Shown here in pieces: positions 3,916-5,192 of a DNA stretch of 5,192 nucleotides. The stretch is from assembly GCA_031280065.1 (NCBI GenBank), contig JAITHH010000272.1, forward strand, positions 1 through 5,192, read 5' to 3'. Made by a program: the position numbers and the translations under genes. The stretch comes from Treponema sp. (GTDB taxonomy: Bacteria > Spirochaetota > Spirochaetia > Treponematales > Breznakiellaceae). The first letter of the stretch is position 1; each line of letters opens with the position of its first letter. Below the pieces are notes generated by a model. It saw nothing but the letters and a program-made list of their open reading frames with translations. It did no database searches and was not told where the DNA came from.

Positions 3916-5192
3916 ATGATCGTCATACTTTCCAAAGGCGTCTCCGCCCATGATAAAGAAGTGATCCGCTCCTTTTTACGCGATCAGGGATTCAGCATCC
4001 GGGAACAGTCCCTGGGGGATGACCAGATCATCGGCGCTTCCGGCAAAGGGACGGCGGATACCCGCGAACTGAGCCTGCTCCCCGGAGTCGAGCGCGTGGC
4101 GGCGACCTCCAAGCCCTACGAACTGGCCTCGCGGGAGACCCGCAGCGAAGATACCATCATAACTGTGGGGCCCGTGCGGATCGGCGGCTCCCGTATCTCC
4201 ATCATCGCCGGCCCCTGCGCCGTGGAAAGCCGGGAGCAGATACTGGAAACCGCCGGGCGGGTCCGCGAGTCGGGGGCAGTGATCCTCCGGGGAGGGGCCT
4301 TTAAGCCCCGTACCAGCCCTTACGCCTTCCAGGGCCTGGGGATGCAGGGCCTGGAGTACATGAAGGCCGCCGGGGAGGCGATGGGTATGCCCATCGTAAC
4401 CGAAGTCGTGTCCCCGGAATTGGCCCTCCAAATGCGCGATCTTACCGATATGTTCCAGATCGGGGCGCGTAATATGCAGAATTTCGAGCTTTTGAAGAAG
4501 GCAGGGGCATTGGGAAAGCCGGTGCTCCTCAAGCGGGGCCCCTCAGCGACTATCGAGGAATGGCTGCTTTCGGCTGAATACCTCCTGGCTTCGGGCGCGC
4601 GGGATGTGGCCCTCTGCGAGCGGGGAATCCGCACCTTCGAGACCTACACGCGGAACACCCTGGACATATCCGCTATTCCGGTGGTCAAAGCCCTGTCTCA
4701 CCTGCCGGTGATCGTGGACCCCAGCCATGCGGTGGGGATTCGGGCCAAGGTGGGGCCCGCAGCCCTGGCCGCTATCGCCGCGGGCGCTGACGGCCTGACC
4801 GTAGAAGTGCATCCCCGGCCCGATCAGGCCCTCTCCGACGGCCCGCAATCCCTTTACCCGGAGCAGTTTGAACGGCTCATGCGGGACATCGAGGCGCTGG
4901 CCCCCGTGGTGGGCAAAGAACTCCTCCGCACTCCCCGTCCGGGAACCTCTCCGCGCCGGGGGAACGGCGGTCTTAGTCTGGAATCCCCCGCCGGGCGGCG
5001 CGTAATTCAGCAGACGGCGATTCAGCCAACGGCGATTCAGCCAACAGCGGCTTCAGAGCCGGCGGCTTTGGAGCCGGTGATCGCCTTCTCCGGGGAAAGC
5101 GGCGCTTACGCCGAACAAGCCCTGATGCGGGCCTTTGGGGAGGACGCCCCCCGGCGCTCCTGTCCCGGCTTTAGCGCGGTATTCGACGCGGT
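3916..5192 (+). CDS. aroF: DAHP synthase (type I-beta) fused to prephenate dehydratase, 3' end beyond the window
   Basis: The visible 425 residues run off the edge. Residues 1-70 form the ferredoxin-like regulatory domain of type I-beta enzymes, which in Thermotoga mediates feedback by Tyr and Phe. The barrel (about 80-335) joins phosphoenolpyruvate and erythrose 4-phosphate to DAHP, the first step of aromatic synthesis. It shows AGPCAVES (98-105), [16 protein letters not shown] (125-140), [11 protein letters not shown] (206-216), CERGIRTFE (234-242) and VDPSHAVG (267-274). Metal ligands C101, H271, E297 and D308 are all present, each one position off those of the Thermotoga enzyme. After a Pro/Ala/Gln linker (336-387) a prephenate dehydratase domain begins at [16 protein letters not shown] (388-403), the pheA-type N-terminus. 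Its catalytic Thr-Arg-Phe region and any ACT domain lie outside. No chorismate mutase is seen in the linker. ATG 3916 has AGGGAGAGG (3902-3910) 5 nt upstream. One oddity is Pro209 in KRGPSAT, where I expect Met in most homologues. Confidence 0.92.
   Translation, partial: MIVILSKGVSAHDKEVIRSFLRDQGFSIREQSLGDDQIIGASGKGTADTRELSLLPGVERVAATSKPYELASRETRSEDTIITVGPVRIGGSRISIIAGPCAVESREQILETAGRVRESGAVILRGGAFKPRTSPYAFQGLGMQGLEYMKAAGEAMGMPIVTEVVSPELALQMRDLTDMFQIGARNMQNFELLKKAGALGKPVLLKRGPSATIEEWLLSAEYLLASGARDVALCERGIRTFETYTRNTLDISAIPVVKALSHLPVIVDPSHAVGIRAKVGPAALAAIAAGADGLTVEVHPRPDQALSDGPQSLYPEQFERLMRDIEALAPVVGKELLRTPRPGTSPRRGNGGLSLESPAGRRVIQQTAIQPTAIQPTAASEPAALEPVIAFSGESGAYAEQALMRAFGEDAPRRSCPGFSAVFDA
5005..5049 (+). 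repeat. Three 15-bp tandem repeats in the aroF-pheA linker
   Basis: ATTCAGCAGACGGCG, ATTCAGCCAACGGCG and ATTCAGCCAACAGCG follow each other in frame and encode [15 protein letters not shown]. They lie between the synthase barrel and the dehydratase domain. A linker that grew by in-frame duplication is the simple reading. Confidence 0.85.

Noticed and set aside
3407..3951. Several open frames on both strands with heptapeptide repeats (such as MFFDxxG and KNIPxxS)
   Set aside because: A 21-bp period keeps every frame open, so open frames are expected by arithmetic. They also overlap aroF, the pseudogene remnant and GH130, and lack protein-like sequence outside the repeats.
3976..4848. Minus-strand open frames across the DAHP synthase
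   Set aside because: They are GC-driven shadows of a gene whose motifs and metal ligands are all in the plus frame.
4921..5078. A chorismate mutase domain between synthase and dehydratase
   Set aside because: The 52-residue linker is Pro/Ala/Gln-rich and repetitive, with no helical AroQ-like sequence and too short for one.

Overview
The window looks like a GC-rich spirochaete chromosome segment, most like the termite-gut Treponema group. This is inferred from overall protein character, an Rpn-family gene, a sugar-phosphorylase gene and GC-rich intergenic hairpin repeats. No marker in the window proves the taxon.

Layout from left to right. (1) Positions 1-28 may hold the first nine codons of a minus-strand gene, divergent from the next one. 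(2) 137-1135 (+) is an Rpn-family PD-(D/E)XK nuclease. A strong Shine-Dalgarno and an in-frame ATG lie inside it, which could give a separate 69-residue C-terminal protein (926-1135). (3) A long stem-loop lies between convergent genes at 1127-1190. (4) 1243-2193 (-) is a DUF1186-type protein with an acidic linker and a C-terminal SEC-C zinc motif. Its start is best placed at a TTG with a good ribosome binding site. (5) 2194-2529 has no gene and is packed with GC-rich hairpins and direct repeats. (6) 2530-3531 (-) is a GH130 family beta-mannoside phosphorylase. (7) 3541-3660 (-) is the frameshifted 3' remnant of a gene that once lay just upstream of GH130, possibly a sugar-binding protein. (8) 3661-3831 holds a hairpin repeat followed by an unusual array of 21-bp units with phased A6 tracts. 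(9) 3916 to the end (+) is a type I-beta DAHP synthase fused in frame to the start of a prephenate dehydratase domain, cut by the window edge.

The genes do not form one pathway. GH130 and the remnant upstream of it look like the residue of a sugar uptake and phosphorolysis operon. The aroF-pheA fusion joins the first step of aromatic amino acid synthesis to a late step of phenylalanine synthesis. The Rpn gene is a mobile or defence-type gene. The most interesting items are the possible nested rpn gene, the phased A-tract array upstream of the fusion, and the fusion itself.
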